Assembly (NCBI GenBank): GCA_011042595.1 | Contig: DQWO01000270.1 | Span: 1 to 8,705 of the forward strand | Direction of reading: 5' to 3' | Source of the DNA: Pseudomonadota bacterium | GTDB lineage: Bacteria > Desulfobacterota > Anaeroferrophillalia > Anaeroferrophillales > Anaeroferrophillaceae | Length of the DNA stretch: 8,705 nt | Shown: positions 7,601 through 8,705 of the stretch, one piece after another | Numbering within the stretch: position 1 is the first letter of the stretch | Layout: every line of letters starts with the position of its first letter | The notes under the pieces: model-generated | Databases searched by the model: none | The model's input: the letters and a program-made list of their open reading frames with translations, nothing else | Told to the model about the DNA's origin: nothing | Position numbers and translations under genes: made by a program

Positions 7601-8705
7601 AGGTAAAAGTGGGGCAAATGCTGGCCGAATGGGATCCTTTTACTCTTCCCATAATTACCGCGGTTGCCGGTAAAGTAAAATTTGGGGATATTACTGAGGG
7701 GGTAACAGTCAAGGAGCTAATTGACAACTTGACGGGGTTGTCTCGCCGGGTGGTGGTTGAACCTAAAGATGCTAATCTGCGTCCCCGGATTTCCATTAAG
7801 GATGAGAATAATCGAACTATCAAAATGAAGGGTGGGAAAGGTGTTGCCCGCTACCTGCTGTCAGATGGGGTTCACATCCTTAAGAATGAGGGAGAGGAAG
7901 TTCTTGCCGGTGATATTATTGCTAATATTCCCCGGGCAACAACAAAAACCAAAGATATTACCGGCGGCCTTCCCCGGGTGGTAGAATTGTTCGAAGCCCG
8001 AAAGCCGAAAGAATTTGCCATAATCTCCGAAGTTGAAGGGCTTGTTTCTTTTGGAAAGGTTACCAAGGGGAAACGAAAAGTAGTGGTGACTCCGGAAGTT
8101 GGCGAGCCGGCAGAGTATCTTATCCCCAAGGGAAAATATGTTATAGTTCATGAAGGAGATAAGGTGATGGCGGGTGAAGCGCTGGTTGATGGTCCGACGA
8201 ACCCCCATGATATTCTTAAAGCTCTCGGGGTGAAAGAATTGGCCAAATATCTTGTTAATGAAGTCCAGGAGGTTTACCGGCTGCAGGGAGTACGGATTAA
8301 CGACAAACACATTGAGGTAATTGTCCGACAGATGTTGCGGCGGGTAAAAATTGTTGATCCGGGAGATACCCGTTTTCTGATGGATGAGAATGTTGAAAGG
8401 ATTATATTTGAAGAGGAAAATGAAGAGGTGATTGCCGCCGGAAAACAGGCAGCAGTTGGTGAACCGCTATTTTTGGGGATTACCAAGGCTTCTTTAAGTA
8501 CAGAGAGTTTTATTTCAGCTGCATCATTCCAGGAAACTACCAAGGTACTGACTCAGGCCAGTGTTGAAGGGAAGGCTGATTTCCTGATTGGATTGAAAGA
8601 AAATGTTATTATGGGTCGTTTAATTCCAGCGGGTACCGGCAGCCGACAGTTTAATAAGATGAAGGTAGGAATGGATCAGCCGGAGGTTCCTGAGGGTGCG
8701 ATTGA
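4612..8705 (+). CDS. rpoC: DNA-directed RNA polymerase subunit beta' (3' end cut by window)
   Basis: Beta' subunit of RNA polymerase. 1364 residues are visible and the frame is open to the edge. E. coli beta' has 1407, and the last visible residues follow the conserved GRLIPAGTG block, so little is missing. The N-terminal zinc site is C70, C72, C85 and C88. The sigma-docking coiled coil is about 264-307, with R275, E295 and A302 kept but W289 and C293 in place of the usual Asp/Glu and Arg. The [20 protein letters not shown] block is at 333-352. The catalytic Mg loop NADFDGDQM has D460, D462 and D464. The second zinc site is C801, C875, C882 and C885. The bridge helix is about 756-791. The trigger loop has M919, R920 and H923 and is interrupted by an insertion of about 180 residues (about 930-1110), equivalent to E. 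coli SI3; the second half resumes at [10 protein letters not shown]. No frameshift or internal stop is seen. It partners the beta subunit encoded just upstream and probably shares its transcript. The deltaproteobacterial resemblance is strongest in the C-terminal third. Confidence 0.99.
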   Translation, partial: MRDILSFFEKPKDSLNFSAIRISLASPEKIREWSYGEVKKPETVNYRTFKPERDGLFCAKIFGPVKDFECNCGKYKRMKHRGIVCEKCGVEVIQSKVRRSRMGHIELASPVAHIWFLKSLPSRIGQVLDMTQRDVEKVLYFENYVVLDPGKTPLNYGELITEDKFRQLQEEFNDEFVCGIGAEAVKTMLANVNVEEVCVLLRQEMAETGSEAKKKKIAKRLKVLEDFRKSDNRPEWMILDVIPILPPDLRPLVPLDGGRFATSDLNDLYRRVINRNNRLKRLIDLKAPWIIICNEKRMLQEAVDALFDNGRRGRAITGANKRPLKSLSDMLKGKQGRFRQNLLGKRVDYSGRSVIVVGPELRLHQCGLPKKMALELFKPFIYSKLLERGYVSTIKSAKKMVEQEKAEAWDLLEEVITEHPVMLNRAPTLHRLGIQAFEPVLTEGKAIRLHPLVCTAFNADFDGDQMAVHVPLSVDAQVEARVLMMSTNNILSPANGKPIIVPTQDIVLGLYWLTRERPFSEGSGKIFATEDEVRIAYDAGAVHMQAPIKVMIDGELVDTTVGRIIFKEIVPDEIAFSRYNKTLDKKTLSNLFEHIYLVVADKKTVLFADQAKDLGYRTATQAAISICVDDLKIPAKKDEMIAAAYARVREIDNQYTNGLITSGERYNKVVDLWSTTTDQLAAEMMNKLSKEMVLDEDGQEREIKSFNSIYMMADSGARGNQQQIRQLAGMRGLMAKPSGDIIENPIVANFREGLNVLQYFISTHGARKGLADTALKTANSGYLTRRLVDVAQDAIIAEEDCGTLDGIYVSSLTEGGEVIERMVDRVLGRVALDDIVSPYTDEVIVEANQEITEELAQKIEDAGIDRVKIRSVLTCQAKRGICALCYGRDLARGRTVIQGEAVGVIAAQSIGEPGTQLTMRTFHIGGTASGRAEKSMLEAKTDGKMSFINVETVRNRDGLLVVLNRNGELAIVDQDGRKKERTKISLGARLYINDGDQVKVGQMLAEWDPFTLPIITAVAGKVKFGDITEGVTVKELIDNLTGLSRRVVVEPKDANLRPRISIKDENNRTIKMKGGKGVARYLLSDGVHILKNEGEEVLAGDIIANIPRATTKTKDITGGLPRVVELFEARKPKEFAIISEVEGLVSFGKVTKGKRKVVVTPEVGEPAEYLIPKGKYVIVHEGDKVMAGEALVDGPTNPHDILKALGVKELAKYLVNEVQEVYRLQGVRINDKHIEVIVRQMLRRVKIVDPGDTRFLMDENVERIIFEEENEEVIAAGKQAAVGEPLFLGITKASLSTESFISAASFQETTKVLTQASVEGKADFLIGLKENVIMGRLIPAGTGSRQFNKMKVGMDQPEVPEGAI

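Noticed and set aside
7861..8310. Reverse-strand frame of 149 codons opposite rpoC
   Set aside because: The forward strand here encodes canonical beta' sequence. The reverse frame overlaps another reverse frame, which is the pattern of shadow frames.
4612..8705. Possible broken rpoC
   Set aside because: Translation from 4612 to the window edge gives continuous beta' sequence with all catalytic and zinc residues and no stop. It is only cut by the window.

Overview
The window is an RNA polymerase large-subunit locus on the + strand. It holds a 318-base non-coding leader, a complete rpoB (beta subunit, 319-4494), a 117-base rpoB-rpoC gap, and rpoC (beta' subunit, from 4612), which is open to the window edge and lacks only its last codons. 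Gene order and protein architecture are those of a Gram-negative bacterium. Beta carries both large proteobacterial-type insertions, and beta' carries the insertion inside the trigger loop. The wording of many conserved blocks, such as the '[10 protein letters not shown]' and '[18 protein letters not shown]' stretches of beta and the C-terminal third of beta', resembles deltaproteobacteria (Desulfobacterota) most. That assignment is from memory of the families, not from a search.

The genes make the two halves of the polymerase active centre. Beta supplies the fork loop, the rifampicin pocket and the catalytic-site lysines. Beta' supplies the Mg-binding NADFDGDQM loop, the bridge helix, the trigger loop, two zinc sites and the sigma-docking coiled coil. 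Both reading frames are intact and the catalytic motifs are complete, so this is a working housekeeping locus. I see no mobile element, CRISPR array, tRNA, rRNA or undescribed multigene system.

The unusual material is between the genes. A 38-bp palindromic element built from four degenerate heptamers (GCTAAYN) occurs twice in opposite orientation, at 16-53 upstream of rpoB and at 4507-4544 between rpoB and rpoC. The copies share 33 of 38 bases, and one difference is a compensatory A-T to G-C change in the closing stem. A second, unrelated heptamer array (CCKTAYA-like, 4559-4593) lies just upstream of the rpoC ribosome-binding site. The rpoB leader holds several possible hairpins, one of which places the Shine-Dalgarno sequence in a 7-base loop.

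Protein-level oddities are a charged insertion of about 19 residues in the beta lobe region, a changed KTHSSGK-type segment in beta, and W289 and C293 at the normally Asp/Glu and Arg positions of the beta' sigma-docking coiled coil.
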